DNA from: Roridomyces roridus
Lineage: Eukaryota; Basidiomycota; Agaricomycetes; Agaricales; Mycenaceae
NCBI GenBank assembly: GCA_029378245.1
Contig: JARKIF010000010.1
Location: 1,922,001-1,986,000 of the forward strand
DNA: 64,000 bases
Direction of reading: 5' to 3'
The notes under the pieces are model-generated. The model made no database searches. It was not told the origin of the DNA and saw only the letters and a list, made by a program, of their open reading frames with translations. The position numbers and the translations under genes were made by a program. Shown in pieces: positions 31,058-42,654 of this stretch (position 1 is its first letter; the number at the start of each line of letters is the position of its first letter).

Positions 31058-32279
31058 GAAAGCTTTGGACGAGGGGGGAGGAAGATGTATAATACACTTC
31101 GAGGCTCGTAGATTCTAAGTAGATGCATCGATGATCCCGAATGTCTCTTCCCTGACTCACGCAATAAGTAGTATCACGCACGGCTACTAGTACACGAAAT
31201 AAAAAGTAGAGTTTGTATGCGATTGATCGACACTTCGAATAGAACAGCCCCGAATCGAACGGTTAAAGCGTGACTGGTCTCCATTGAGCTCCAACTTTGC
31301 ATGTTGGTTGGCCCATTTCTCTGTGATGAATTATCTCGTTGAGCTCAAACACCTCTGCAATATTCTCTCGTGTGCATTCAGTCGGCTAGTATCAGCAGAA
31401 TGATTATTCAACTGGTGATCAGATGTGCTTGATGTCGCATCAGCGGGGTTGGTTTCCGGAGAAGAAATATTCCCAGATTCGGGCACTTGACTTCGAAAAT
31501 TGAGATGAATAACGAAGAAAAAAACATTGGGTCGTGACTTGGCATGGCTCAGCCGCGAATCGAACGCCAGCTGGTCGGAGATGGCTCCACACGTTGAGTG
31601 CCGTGCTTGAGAACAAGCTCATGTGGAGTCCCGTATCGACTAATGATGGCTTGTTGTACAATATCGAGGGTTATGCGGTAAGTCCCTGATTCAAAAAGCC
31701 CAAAGACTGTCAACAGTTCAGCCCCGAATCGAACGGGAAAGTCGGCACATGTAACTTGAGGACTCCACGTCATATCAAACCCTCACGTCGTTGAAAATGA
31801 AAAAAAGGAAGATGAAGTATTAGGGATGGAACCCGCGAACGGGAAGGACAGGACAAGGACTGAAAGTCGCTCGTAAGCAGAGGGCCTCGAGATGGAGCTT
31901 AACGGGCCTCTGTTCCATCTACCTGCCGGAGGATTATCGGTAGGCCTATAGGATGAGAATGCAAGGGCGGAACGCAACAGGTGAAACGAAACGTCCATAG
32001 ACTCCACCCATTGGCTCAGCACTGAGTCGAACGGCGACTGGCGGAGGTGGTTGCCACGTTGGGACTGTGGCACATAAACCGTCGAGTTCCTCATTGTGCC
32101 TCGGAAGATGCTTACGCGTATCCCAAGGATGGTAGAGAGACTTCGGCATACCACTTGATGCTCTCTTATCCGTGAAACTGGTGCAAGAGACGAAATTCAC
32201 CGCCATATTTGTACATTATTCCACTCATTAGCATCCACGTCAAGTCATTCCTCTCATGATCATCGCCATCCACATCCCC
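31058..32279. repeat. Gene-free region with four T-arm/B-box-like motifs
   Basis: Copies of the box (consensus CCCCGAATCGAACGG on the plus strand) at 31248-31262, 31552-31568, 31722-31737 and 32021-32034, spaced 170-300 bp. Three are preceded by a CAG trinucleotide, in two cases as GGCTCAGC. Reverse complement: CCGTTCGATTCGGGG, a tRNA T-arm shape. No gene is supported here. Confidence 0.5.
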
Positions 32280-34741
32280 TCACAACGAAATCACCCTCGT
32301 CCCAAACTCCGCCACAGGATACCTCGACCTCGGCCCCGGACAACTGACGAACATCAACCCCGTGGGGATCTGCAACCTCCGCGCTAGCAACCCGACATTC
32401 GCCGGCGTGAACGCGGCTTGGACGATAATCTGCAGAGTTTCTTTCAGCTACGAATTCCCAAGCCAGTCAGCGACATGCACTCACGAGGTCAATGGTGATC
32501 TCCGGGAATGCTTCGTCGAGAACTGCGGGGATTACAGTCAGTAATTGAAAGAAAGAGAGAAAGTCGAAAAGGGACTACTCACTCTTCGCATTCGCCTCAA
32601 GCTCCGACGGAATCCCCTCCCCATCCTCCTCGTCCCCACAAAAATGCACCATCTTGATACACGACGTCTCCTCGTTCTCCCGGACGTACAATATCATATG
32701 CAGGAGGTGATTGATCTATGCTCCCACCGTGAGCCATCTAAGAAGAAGAAGAGGAGAGCAGGAACGGAGACAGGGACGTACCTCATCCGTCTTGACAAGA
32801 ATACATATCGGCTGGCGCTTCAACCTCGCCATGAGCCCCACCAGCCACTTGCCCCACGTCTTACTCGCGTCCCAGCGGTGCAGCGTCGGGTACTGGTCGT
32901 ACACCCAGTACACGATACCGAGGAGTTGGACTTTGTGTTGTGTTCCCCAGAACACGGAGAGCACAGCGATGAGATACGCGGCAAAGTACCTTTCATAGGA
33001 ATGAGATGTGATGAGAAAGTGGAGAGGGGGAAGACTTCACCCAACCGTCGACGGTTCAATGACGACGTTCCCGGCAAACACAACCGCAGCGACGACCAAG
33101 GATAGGAATATAACGGACAGTGGCGTACGCGTATCCCGTGGTAGTCGACCACGATTGAAGCGTAATTGGAGCAGCGTCACCGGGAAGAGAACCATCACCG
33201 TCAGCCACACGAGCGAGAACCTGACTTTGGTCAACACAGGATAAGGATGGATGAAAGGACGCACATATTGGACACAATGGTCAAACTCCCACCGGAGCTC
33301 GCATACATCACGACATTGCAAAGCATGAAGAACAGCACGCAGACGTAGGGCGCGCCGGTCAGAGGAAGCGGGTTCAGGAACATTGTCGGAACGACGCGAT
33401 CGTGTGCCAGTTTTTTGAGCAGTTCGCACACGCCGAGGATGCCGATGAGAACGCCGCACACTGTGGGAGTGTTAATATTTGGGAAAGAGGCTGAATATGA
33501 CAACCCACCTCTTGCGCGAGGACGCTCAATACATTAGCGCCATCGAGCAGTACCGACAAGGGCACCACCGCGATCAACAGCAGCGACATGAGCGTATTCA
33601 GTACGATGGCGGGCAGATGCAGATTGCGCAACACGAGTGGGAAATGCCCGGGCTTGATTCGGCCGATGTACGACGGTGTGCATTCGAGTCCAGTGAGCCC
33701 GAGCATCCCCAGACAAAATCCATAGAATATTTGGCGGAGAATAGATGATGGGGACGCCGTACTACCCATATGCCAATTTTGCTGCAGCTGCGCGTTGCCA
33801 ATCTGACTCCACTGGATGGCAGCGAAGATGCTGAGTATCAGCATGGTAATGCCCTGGAACGACATTCAGATGGCATGAGCGAAGCAAGTGGAAGACAGAC
33901 GTGTAGCGAAAGCACGACAAACGCAAGGCGCGCGCTCTCCTTCAGCCCCGAGAGACTTATCAGCGCAAAGGTGGCGACAATGAATGCAGCAGCCACAAAG
34001 GGCGGGAACGGCAGGTCCACTTCGCCGTCGAGGTACGAGGCGGCGGTGGCAGCGGAGACGACAGAGCTGGCGGTAAAGTCAAGAAGGAGAAGGGCTGCGC
34101 CGAGGATGGCGAGCGTCTTTCGCGAGACGTTGATCCTGGAGAACGGTCACGGAGTGTATTTTTGGAGAAGATTACGGCTCACATGTACGAGTAGGGCGCG
34201 CCGCTGATGGGAATTGCCGATGCCAGCTCCTCCATCATGGGGCGCCAGAGAAACGGAGTCAATGTCGCCGCGAAGAGGGCTATCGGCGAACTAGACAGCA
34301 TCAGAATACATCAGAGAGTCCGATGGGCACGCACTAGACTCCGGAGACAGCCAGAACCGCGGGAAGTGTGTAGAAAACACCACCAAGGACGTCATTCCCC
34401 GCAAGCGCGCTGGCAGTGGCCTGTCCGAGGAGTTTGGGTGCCCTGGGCTCCTCGGCGGGCTCCTCGACAGTCAGCTTCATCTTGGAGAACGAGCCCCATC
34501 CGGCAAACTCAAAGTCACGCGATAAGTTGAGGAAACGCGAGGAGGGTGAGGCAGAGTGCTTGAGGCCACCACCGCCTTGGGGCCGTTGTCTTTGTCTTCG
34601 CAAGATGATGCCGTCGACCTGGGACTCGAGAAAGGAGGGCGGGTTGGCGGGGGAGTGGGTATACGAGGCGGGGTCGGGGCGCGTAATGGGATCAATGGCG
34701 ATCCAGGTCTCGGTGTCGTCGCCCAGCGTAGGTGCAGACAT
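32280..34741 (-). CDS. APC-superfamily amino-acid transporter, possibly damaged
   Basis: The start at 34741 (MSAPTLGDDTETW) gives a ~90-residue cytosolic head. Exon 1 runs to 34335 and joins in phase 2 to 34290, giving GGVFYTLPAVLAVSGV then YSPIALFAATLTPFLWRPMMEELASAIP, the TM1-TM2 region of fungal APC permeases. Next comes SGAPYSYM, then INVSRKTLAILGAALLLLDFTASSVVSAATAASY, a TM segment from 33864 (ITMLILSIFAAIQW), GLTGLECTPSYIGRIKPG, CELLKKLAHDRVVPTMFLNPLPLTGAPYV, and a long cytosolic tail ending near 32280. Several short introns. At 33430-33500 the junction after NVLSVLAQE does not keep frame with CGVLIGILG, and a ~20-residue stretch expected there from family memory is missing. Role by family: amino-acid uptake at the plasma membrane. 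Confidence 0.7.
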
Positions 34742-34867
34742 GAAAGAAGCGCAAGACAAAGAGGAGTGATCGTCGTTGTGATGAGATTTTCCGGTGTCAC
34801 GGGACGGATCACGGCGGCAAGATTTCTTCTTTCGCACCACCATCTCATTTCGAAGAGAAGCCTCAAC
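34742..34867. promoter_or_regulatory. Short divergent promoter, APC transporter / MYND gene
   Basis: Only 126 bp separate the two start codons. Both promoters and 5' UTRs must overlap here or inside the genes; no clear TATA box is visible. Confidence 0.5.
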
Positions 34868-36933
34868 ATGCATCATGCGCTGAGTCTGGACGCATTGGAA
34901 CATCTCCCATCGTATCTCAGGGTACGCATGCCTCCCGCACGGACCAATATCTCACTCTCGCAAAGCAATCTGCGTCTGCAGCCGCCCAAGGCTCCGAGGA
35001 CGATCTCAGGAAGATGGTCCTGGTGGCAAAGGAAAAACCTGCACCACTCTCTCGAATCACCCTCCCTATATTCCACGCCCATCTCGATCCCGCGAAAGCC
35101 GAGCCCGCTCTACAAAAGGGGACGCTGACTAACGAGGAAACACGGCTCCTTCGACTGGCTGGCCTGGCGTTCCAAGGACTTTTCGCTATGCAGGAACTAC
35201 CCAAGGAAGCCATACCGGATCTATGGCCGGGGCTGTGGCGGTGGTCTCAGCTCCTCCTGCGACACCCTGCTTGGTTCAGTGATCAGGTTGGGCGCCTGGA
35301 AATCCCTTTCTTATCACTGATTGTTTTGAAGGCGTATATAGACATCATCGCCGTCATCTGCAAGATCCACAGGAGCAGTGATACATTTGCCAAAACCATC
35401 GACGCGGAGCCTGGGTTTCGCGTCATGCTGGCACAGGTGTGGGGAATACTCTCCACGACGAACAGATGGGAGCGTGGCCGTCAAACCACCGGATTCGACT
35501 CAATCTCCTACTTCCTTCGCTCCAGTGTCGACCTAACAAATCCTCAGCATCTGGACGACCTCATCGAGGGAAGCGGCGGCAACCTCGAGGATTTCGCCGC
35601 TCTAATCGTCAACTTTGTCACCCACCTCACCACGGAGGCCATACTCATGTCTTTTGACTTTATGAGCGCCGCCTTGAGTGTCATGGAACACACAGAGATC
35701 CTTCGACCGGACTTCCCCGAGCTGCTTCTTGAACGAGGCATCATTCGTGCACTCGTGACGACGCTCCGCAAGATGCCTTTCGGCTCTCTGCCCTACAACG
35801 CGCTGGATAGTGGCTACCGCATCCTAATAGCCTACGCCTTCTCTCGTCCTCCCTGTCATGTATGGTTTCTGGAGGCCCTGCAAGCGGGGTTTCTGTCTCT
35901 CGTCGCATCTGGACTGCAGAATCCCCGACTCATCGACGAAGTTCTCTTCCAACATTCTATAACCGACTTCCTCACCTCCTTCCTACCCTACTACTCCGTG
36001 CTAGTCAAACTGGGCCCGCAGCTCGCCGATATGGGAGACAAGCTGGATGTCGAGCTCGCCGAGCGATCCCCCGTTTGGGATGCCTGGGAACACTTCATGG
36101 AGTCTGCCGATGAGTTCATGCGGATGAAGCAGATCTACGACTCACCAGACCGCGTGACCATGCGCGCCTGCGACAACGTAGACGTACGTCCCCCCTGTCC
36201 TTATTTCCTGTCTGTTCTGAGTACGGTACTCGCACAGTGCAATGTCCTCTCGATCAAAAGCGACTTCCGGCGTTGCTCCTGCTGCTCGAGCGTTTACTAC
36301 TGCTCACAGAAGTGCCAGCGTCGGGATTGGAAGCGCGGCCATCGAAGGACATGTGCTGCCATCCGAGCGCACTCCCTAGGTACGCTTCCCCGCCCGCCTC
36401 TGACTCGTAATTCAACCTTGGATCACGTTACAGAAAATCCCGACGACATCCTCAGCCTCCGAGACGAATCATTCCTGCGCACCGTCATCCACACATCCTA
36501 CCAAAATCAACTCTCAGACATCCTCCTTTCCAACATGACCCGAACCCCCGGGAAGGAATACCTCGTGCGCTTCGAGTACCGCGAAGGGAGGTTCGAGGCG
36601 AAATCTCAAGTCGCTGACGAGGGGTGTCTGACGCCTCTTCTGGGTCCTATATGGCGAGACCAGTTCTCTCGCGCTCGAGCGAGTAAAGGCCGAATCCACC
36701 TGCACGTCCTCACATTCCCGTCCTCGGCAAGAGGTGGGGTTTTAGCACGAGTCATCCCGCTGCGGATGCAAAGTGCGCCTGCCGTGGGAGATGGATTGCA
36801 GGCCCTGCGGGCCCCGTGGTCGCCGGCTGCGGGCACGGATTCGGACCCGCAGAAGGAGGCGGAGCTTATAAAGAGCAGATTCGGCTTGCGCGGCCTTACG
36901 AGGGAAGCTGGCGCAAGGGAGGCGATTCACTAG
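34868..36933 (+). CDS. MYND-finger protein
   Basis: Exons 34868-34921, 34966-36183, 36238-36379 and 36434-36933 give 637 residues; the first exon (MHHALSLDALEHLPSYLR) is added because it splices in phase 0 into the long frame. Residues ~40-430 form a long helical repeat-like region, as in many agaricomycete MYND proteins. The zinc finger follows at about residues 420-465: CDNVD, then after intron 2 RRCSCCSSVYYCSQKCQRRDWKRGHRRTC, a full MYND Cys/His set. The tail has no recognised domain. Introns 2 and 3 are both exactly 54 bp and stop-free in frame, so unspliced mRNA is also readable. MYND fingers mediate protein-protein contacts, often in regulation or methyltransferases; no SET domain is seen. 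Confidence 0.85.
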
Positions 36934-38945
36934 TGGATATACTCATGAGCAGAGACTCTTACTACACTAATCTAATTCATCATTCGGATGGCAGAAGGCA
37001 AGATGTATCATCTGCAATCCCAACCAGGTGAGATATTCTCTCGATATCGAGTCAACAAGTACCCACTGCTCGGTTGAACAACAAAGCGCTTGCTAATCGC
37101 GGTCGACACACCGAAATCTGCGACGGAGAGGAAAAGGCCTTGACCTTGGAATCTCTCAGTACCGGCGCTGTTGCGTGAACAACCTTACCCGCAGGCTCAG
37201 TGACGGTCCACAAAATGGAGGTATCAAAGGTCCCAGCAGCGAGGTTTGCCCCGGCCGGCATCGTCGAGTCTAGGCTGTTGAGAAGCTAATCGATATCCGA
37301 ACCTAGTCATCAATTTCGGAACGGGAAGGACGGCGGTTGGGTACGTACCACAGTGTATGGTGCTGAATCCGAGGAAGTCTTCAGCCCTGTTTTCCGTCGC
37401 CAACGAGTAGGCAACTCACGGATTCCGCCCGACCAACTCATGTTCCGGGTATGGCTCAACCCTGAATCGAACGTGGGTGCTTGAGTGCGGTAATCGACCA
37501 ACGCATATGATACCTGGGCTCTTCTGTAATGCGCAAGTACATAGTACCCACTACAGATTGCATTCTTCATCAACCGCAGCCTTCCGGGAAGTGATTGCCT
37601 TCTTCCGACCGCCAAATCTGCTTCGTAGGCGAAATGCCGGCTGGGACTGTTGGATTATGGCAACTTTGAAAGTATCAAAAATCGGAACGGAGGAAAAGGT
37701 TCTATGTAACCGGTGTATCCTATACGACCCGGTTCGAACGGGAAGGCAAGTGACGGATTGAAGATTTCAACAGCTCGGATTCACAAGTTGAACCCCAGCC
37801 TTTCAAGGGCTTCAGGACAACAAACAGACGATTTCCAGACCAGCGTCGAGAATCGAGATCCGCACAGGCCACGGGCGGATAGAAAAAAGATACTGCTGCA
37901 GCATGAGCTCACCTCCGAATCGAACGGTAAGGCCTTGGCCACAGATGGGCCCGTCGAGCACCAGGCTTCGTTAGGTCCCCTAGAAATTACTCTGGCAATC
38001 TCTGATCCACTCTTGCACTTGTGGATGAGCCAAAAAGAATGACCGAAGAGCTATTCAAGACTGTCCAATTCGATTCGAACGGGAGAACACTGACCAAGGT
38101 GGTCACTGACAGGCATACATACCCCCACAATCCATCTCTTCGTTCTCGAGACGTGAGATGGAGACGGAGACGCACAGGCTTCAGACGATACGGTGGTGTC
38201 CCAAGAATACCTCCCAGGACTCGGGAGTTGGGATACAGAGGACGCTTGAATCAGGGATGAAGATGCCGGAGGGTCATCTAGGACTCAAACCCATGCTTCG
38301 TGGTCACTAGCACTTCTTCTCCAGGTTTGCTTGATTTAGAACATTAGGGTGTATGATCCAACAAGGATGGCGAGAAACCGCCGGCAGCGAAGCAACCAAT
38401 CGAAAGCAGTCATCGAAAGGTACGGTAACAGTACCCCATACCCACATCAAGCAATCTCGTCTGCAAAAAGAAGTTGTGTGCGGAGTACTGTCCAACCCCG
38501 AGTCGAACGGGCAGGGTCATTAGAATTGAAATGGACGGCGGCAGTACCGCACACCAATCGATCGTTGGGCAAGAGAGAGACGTGAGACGGAGGCAGAGAC
38601 GCTCCGGATGGATGCACTTTTGACATCTCAGAACACGATCTAAAAAGGACAGGACGTAAAAGCTTTCGAACTGCGCCCAACCCGAATCGAACAGGATGGC
38701 ACACAAGGCAGTAGTGATTGTAAGGCACGGCAGACGTATCCCATCGCCCTCCTCTGAGCGAGAGAAAGACGTGACATGGAGACAGAGAGGGGCCACAGAC
38801 AAAACAGTGGGGTCCCAAGAAATATCTGAGCGAGGTTTGCATGCGTCCCGGAAAACATCTACAATTATGCGATTAAAGAACAATTCTGGAATATCATAAT
38901 TCGACAACCAACATCGCCTCGATAACCTTCAGGACGTCGTGTCGC
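36934..38945. repeat. Repeat array with T-arm-like boxes
   Basis: No supported gene. Six boxes (37459-37473, 37727-37742, 37912-37927, 38067-38083, 38495-38511, 38681-38695) match CCCCGAATCGAACGG. In the last three, a second conserved block (GACGTGAGATGGAGACGGAG and variants at 38150, 38578 and 38769) follows at a near-constant 80-86 bp, and GTGTCCCAAGAA-like sequence follows in two (38198, 38811). These are diverged copies of one unit. A minus-strand frame of 165 codons across two units shows the same peptide pattern twice, which follows from the DNA repeat. Confidence 0.6.
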
Positions 38946-40159
38946 TCAGTAGCCTCTATTCCTCAGACGGGCCTGGACCAACATCTGCGGGAGCGAGATG
39001 AGGTGCTGGATTTCAGGATCAGATGCCTGGATCTGAGTGAACACGGTCAGCGTCGAGAACCAACGATGTCAATGGATATAGAACACTCACCACCGGAGAA
39101 TCCCCTGCCCCAAGCTCTCCCTCATCCCGAGCCTCTGCACTTGCATCCGACATTGATTCAAATGGAACACTAACAGTCTCTTCAATCGACTCCCAACTCC
39201 CCGAGCGTGCAGCCGAGAAAGGATTTTGATACACGGGAAGACCCACGTGAGGGATCTCAGGCGAGGGTGTGGGCGTTATCTCGGCTTCGAACAAGAAAAT
39301 CCTGGACGGTGGTGGGGACGGGGATGTGGGGTGCCTGGGTCGGCGTTGGCGGGCAGGCACGTTCATCTCATCGTCACGGGAGACAACTGAGAGTGGTCGC
39401 AGTGGTGGAGGAGGTCTTGGTGGTGGCCCTGTCGGTACCGGGACTGGGGGGCGGACTGAGAGCGGTATTGGTCGTGGGAGAGCTGAGAGTGGTCGCAGCG
39501 GTGGCGGTGGCCTTGGAGGTGGCCCTCGTGGCACTGGGTACGGTATAGGCACCCTTGGTGGCGAAGGTGTGAGGAGTGGGGATAGTCTCGGCGGTGGTGC
39601 CTCTGGCTCTACGGGAGACAGAGGTCGAGCAGGGATGCGCATATCGTGCTCCGAAGGAGACGGCGACACCGCAGAGGGCAGGATGGAATAGTAATTGTTC
39701 CCCTTTTGCGAAACTTGGTGGCCAGGGCATGGAGCGAATACCGCGCCGAGGGGATTCCCACTGCACGATAACTGCATGAGTGGGCCAGACACGAAGAAGC
39801 CTGCAAGCGACGCACCAAAACCGACACCCAATCCCCGTCCTCTCGCAACCGCAGCCCTTCTGACCCAGCCCCAATACGCGTCTCGTCTCTGTCGAAAAGT
39901 AGCGCGTCTCGAGAGGAGTAATCGACATCATAGGGTGCAGCCCGGTCTCTGCTGCACGCCACATCTGGGTCTGTGGAGAAAAGACGGCTATGCTATGGAC
40001 GGGGTTGCCGCATCCGTTTGAGCGTTTTCGTTTTCGCGACACGGCGCTGGCGTCGAGCTGGAGGGGTAAGGCTAGAATCTGTGGCCGAGTCGGTGTCGAA
40101 TCGTCGTAGATGTAATCCAGCGGGTCTTCGGCTCCGCAGGTCAAGCTTGTCCGCTGCAT
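38946..40159 (-). CDS. Cys-rich/Pro-rich protein, paralogue of 997-2834
   Basis: Exons 40159-39816, 39760-39091 and 39032-38946 (introns 55 and 58 bp) give 366 residues. Intron 1 falls at the same codon as in the paralogue, so the joined motif reads GCGCERTGIGCRFCGNPLG, followed by GNNYYSILPSAVSP. An upstream block is shared as well (MWRAAETG, LETRYF, with basic RKRKRSNGCG). A Pro/Arg-rich low-complexity middle follows (repeated PPRPPPPLRPLS). It has a single 29-codon last exon in place of the duplicated exon array. Function unknown; the paired CxC and CxxC suggest metal binding. Head-to-head with the F-box relic at 40438. Confidence 0.75.
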
Positions 40160-40437
40160 TGGATGAGGGGAGAGGACAAGAAAGAAATTTGCGTGATGTG
40201 ACGATCACTGTGTCACGCATCTCGGCATCGGACACCTCTTCCGTCATGATGATGATGATGCATTCCTCTTTCCTCTTGCTTTCCTCTTCTCTCCTCCCTC
40301 AGCTTCCGCTCGCGGCTCCTATCTCTCGAATCTGCGGCAATCTACCCCACGACCGGGAGGGAATCCGTTCCGCTACTGGCGATTCCGACTCAATGTAGCG
40401 AGGACATCCCCTCTCGCAACTTGCAAGGAACACCGAT

Positions 40438-42040
40438 ATGCTCTGGGATTTCCCTGGCGAGCTCTGGCTGGCCTGCTCGAAGTTGCAAGCGTCAGCTTCG
40501 TCTCCTCTCCCTCGTGTGCAAGGACTTCCACTCCATATCCCTCCCCTTGTTAGTATCACTGACATTGCTACCTTGCATTCTGGTCTGGCTCGAAACAACT
40601 GGCCATGGGTCGAGCGCACACACTCTCTGAATCTCATGGTAGTTCGCCTCGATCGCTTTGTCGCTCGGTCGTGGAGGATCACCAGACTCCCATCCCACTG
40701 GATAATCCATCACCGGAGGCATCTCATGCATCGTGATATTATGCACATCGGCGTATTCGAGAGGGCGATGACAACTTTCCTAGCCACCTTCGGCACCTCA
40801 TGTCGCTGGGATGACGGTGGCTCTCCCCTGGCGTGAGACGCTGCTGCTCTCTGTCGAGTCTGCAGGAATAGTACTCACGCTAGACGGGTTGCGAGATTCT
40901 CCCCCGGGACGGCCCTGTATTTAAAATTTGCGCCTCGGTCGCTCCACGCTCTGCCAACCATGTAGCACCGTCGGAGGAGCCACTCCAGATCGTTGATCCT
41001 AGCACCCTCACCCATCTCAGCTAGTACTTACGATGCGCCGTCCAAACCCGCAACCTACTCGCAGGGCTCGTGAATGCAACCTTCAGTGTTCGCCTCCCTT
41101 CTCAGTCTCCCATTGCACCATTTCCTCGTCCGCGACATCCCATCTCTCTTATCGCGCTGCCTGAATCTGCAGTATCTCACCGTCCTCCTCTCACCAGCGT
41201 TGGACGGCCCTCCTGAGCTCCCAGACACCTCACCGCGGAAGCTCCAATCGTACCGCTCCTTTCAGCCAACCACCGTATCCACACACTCGAAATCGTCTTG
41301 AGCAGCCGGAGAGGAATCAACGGTTTTGCGGGATGTATTATCGGCCTCGGAACACATCCAGTCGTATTACATCTCTCACACTCCCCAAGATGTGTACGAC
41401 CTCGACGGCTGGGGCTCTCGAGATTATCTCAGCAGCACTCCCGCAATTGAAGCATCATTCCATGGTTCTCCCGGAGATCTAGAGTGATGGCAGGCGCCCA
41501 AACAAAAATATACATGCATGTCTATCGATATCCGGGGGGCGTTCAACTCAAACGGTCCGAGGGTGAGGGACGCCCGGATGTAGACGATGATGACGAGCTG
41601 TCTCACTGTGAATCTGACAAACCCATAACGAAGCTTAAGGTCTGGTGGGTGACAAGTAGTGGCACGATCCCGTACGGTTATGGGCGATTTACCGGCTGGC
41701 AGCATTCCGGGATAGAAGACCCGGGCCCGCTTCCAGAGAGTCCAAGCGGGACATACACGGTATGGACTCCTTCTCCGCTTCTTTCGGCTAATCGCCGATT
41801 ATTCTCACAATCCAGGATTTACCCCTCTGATCTCCTTGACTTTTCAGCTGGGCCTTCAAGAAAGCTCTCAAGTTGACGCCGATCCAAGTTCCCGTTGAAC
41901 GAGGCAATTGCAAGCGGCATCGCTGTTAGTCTGTTATGATGCGCAGGAAGAAAGTGCTGCTGCCGCACTCGTAGCTCGTGGGCTGTGCGATGTGAAGCTT
42001 GGGGAACACGTGTGGAGAGGCAATCCTGGAAAGAAATAGC
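40438..42040 (+). pseudogene. F-box gene of unit 1, decayed
   Basis: Homologous over its length to the intact genes at 44575 and 53170: start MLWDFPGELWLAC, then frame breaks at the position of CSKRQLRRLSLVCK, a re-opened stretch WVERTHSLNLMVVRLDRF...SHWIIHHRRHL, further indels near 40800, 41080, 41290 and 41490, and the C-terminal GERVWRGNPG-equivalent near 42005-42035. Upstream and downstream sequence (40240-40437, 42060-42250) is also alignable with the other two units. Confidence 0.8.
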
Positions 42041-42654
42041 ACTTGTACTAGTACGGCAATTTGGTACGGTTGTTCGGTCAGAGTCTATAATAGTATTTTG
42101 TATACTTACTGTACATTCCGTGATGCAGGCAGCGCTCTGAATCCCGCCTGCCGCTCAAAACCTCGGCACTTTCCGAAAGCGCCAGACTCCCACGAGACAG
42201 TCACGTCCCGCCCTGCGAGTCTGATCCCGAGACTGAAGGCAACGTTGAGTTGATGTTGAAATTGGGAGCCGTGGTGACCGTGTTAGACAGTTGATTGTCA
42301 ACTGACCCAATGAAAATCTACGACTGCGGTCTGCTTAGGGTTCGCGATTAATCAAGTGACCCCACGATCCACCGCATTTGAGCCACGGCGACGCGGGTGG
42401 GCAAATCAATATCACTGTTGCACTCATTGCTCGATATGAAACGTATGACTCGTGAGACAGCACAACATTTCCCATCTTGCTCCTAGTTCGTTCATCCATG
42501 ATCAGCATGAGGGTTCCAAGTCAACCTGTTACTACTCTCCCGGTCTTGTTCAACACTGGACATCATCAAGATCAAAGTCCCCACTGAGATGTCTTAAAAC
42601 TGGGGAGAGCCCGGTAGTATGCCCATCTCGAACCTCCTACAAGAGTTGATCTGA
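42041..42654. other. Intergenic of duplicated unit 1
   Basis: 614 bp, alignable with 54864-55486 and the ends of 46260-47989 (shared CTCAAAACCTCG, GATTGTCAACTGA). No gene. Confidence 0.5.

Noticed and set aside
37052..37261. Minus-strand ORF (TFDTSILWTVTEPAGKVV)
   Set aside because: It looks exon-like, but no partner exon, start or family could be found.
38410..38907. 165-codon minus-strand ORF with an internal peptide repeat (LCLHVTSFS / LCLRLTSLS)
   Set aside because: The repeat follows from the underlying DNA repeat units, which also occur out of frame nearby; no start context, introns or domain support a gene.
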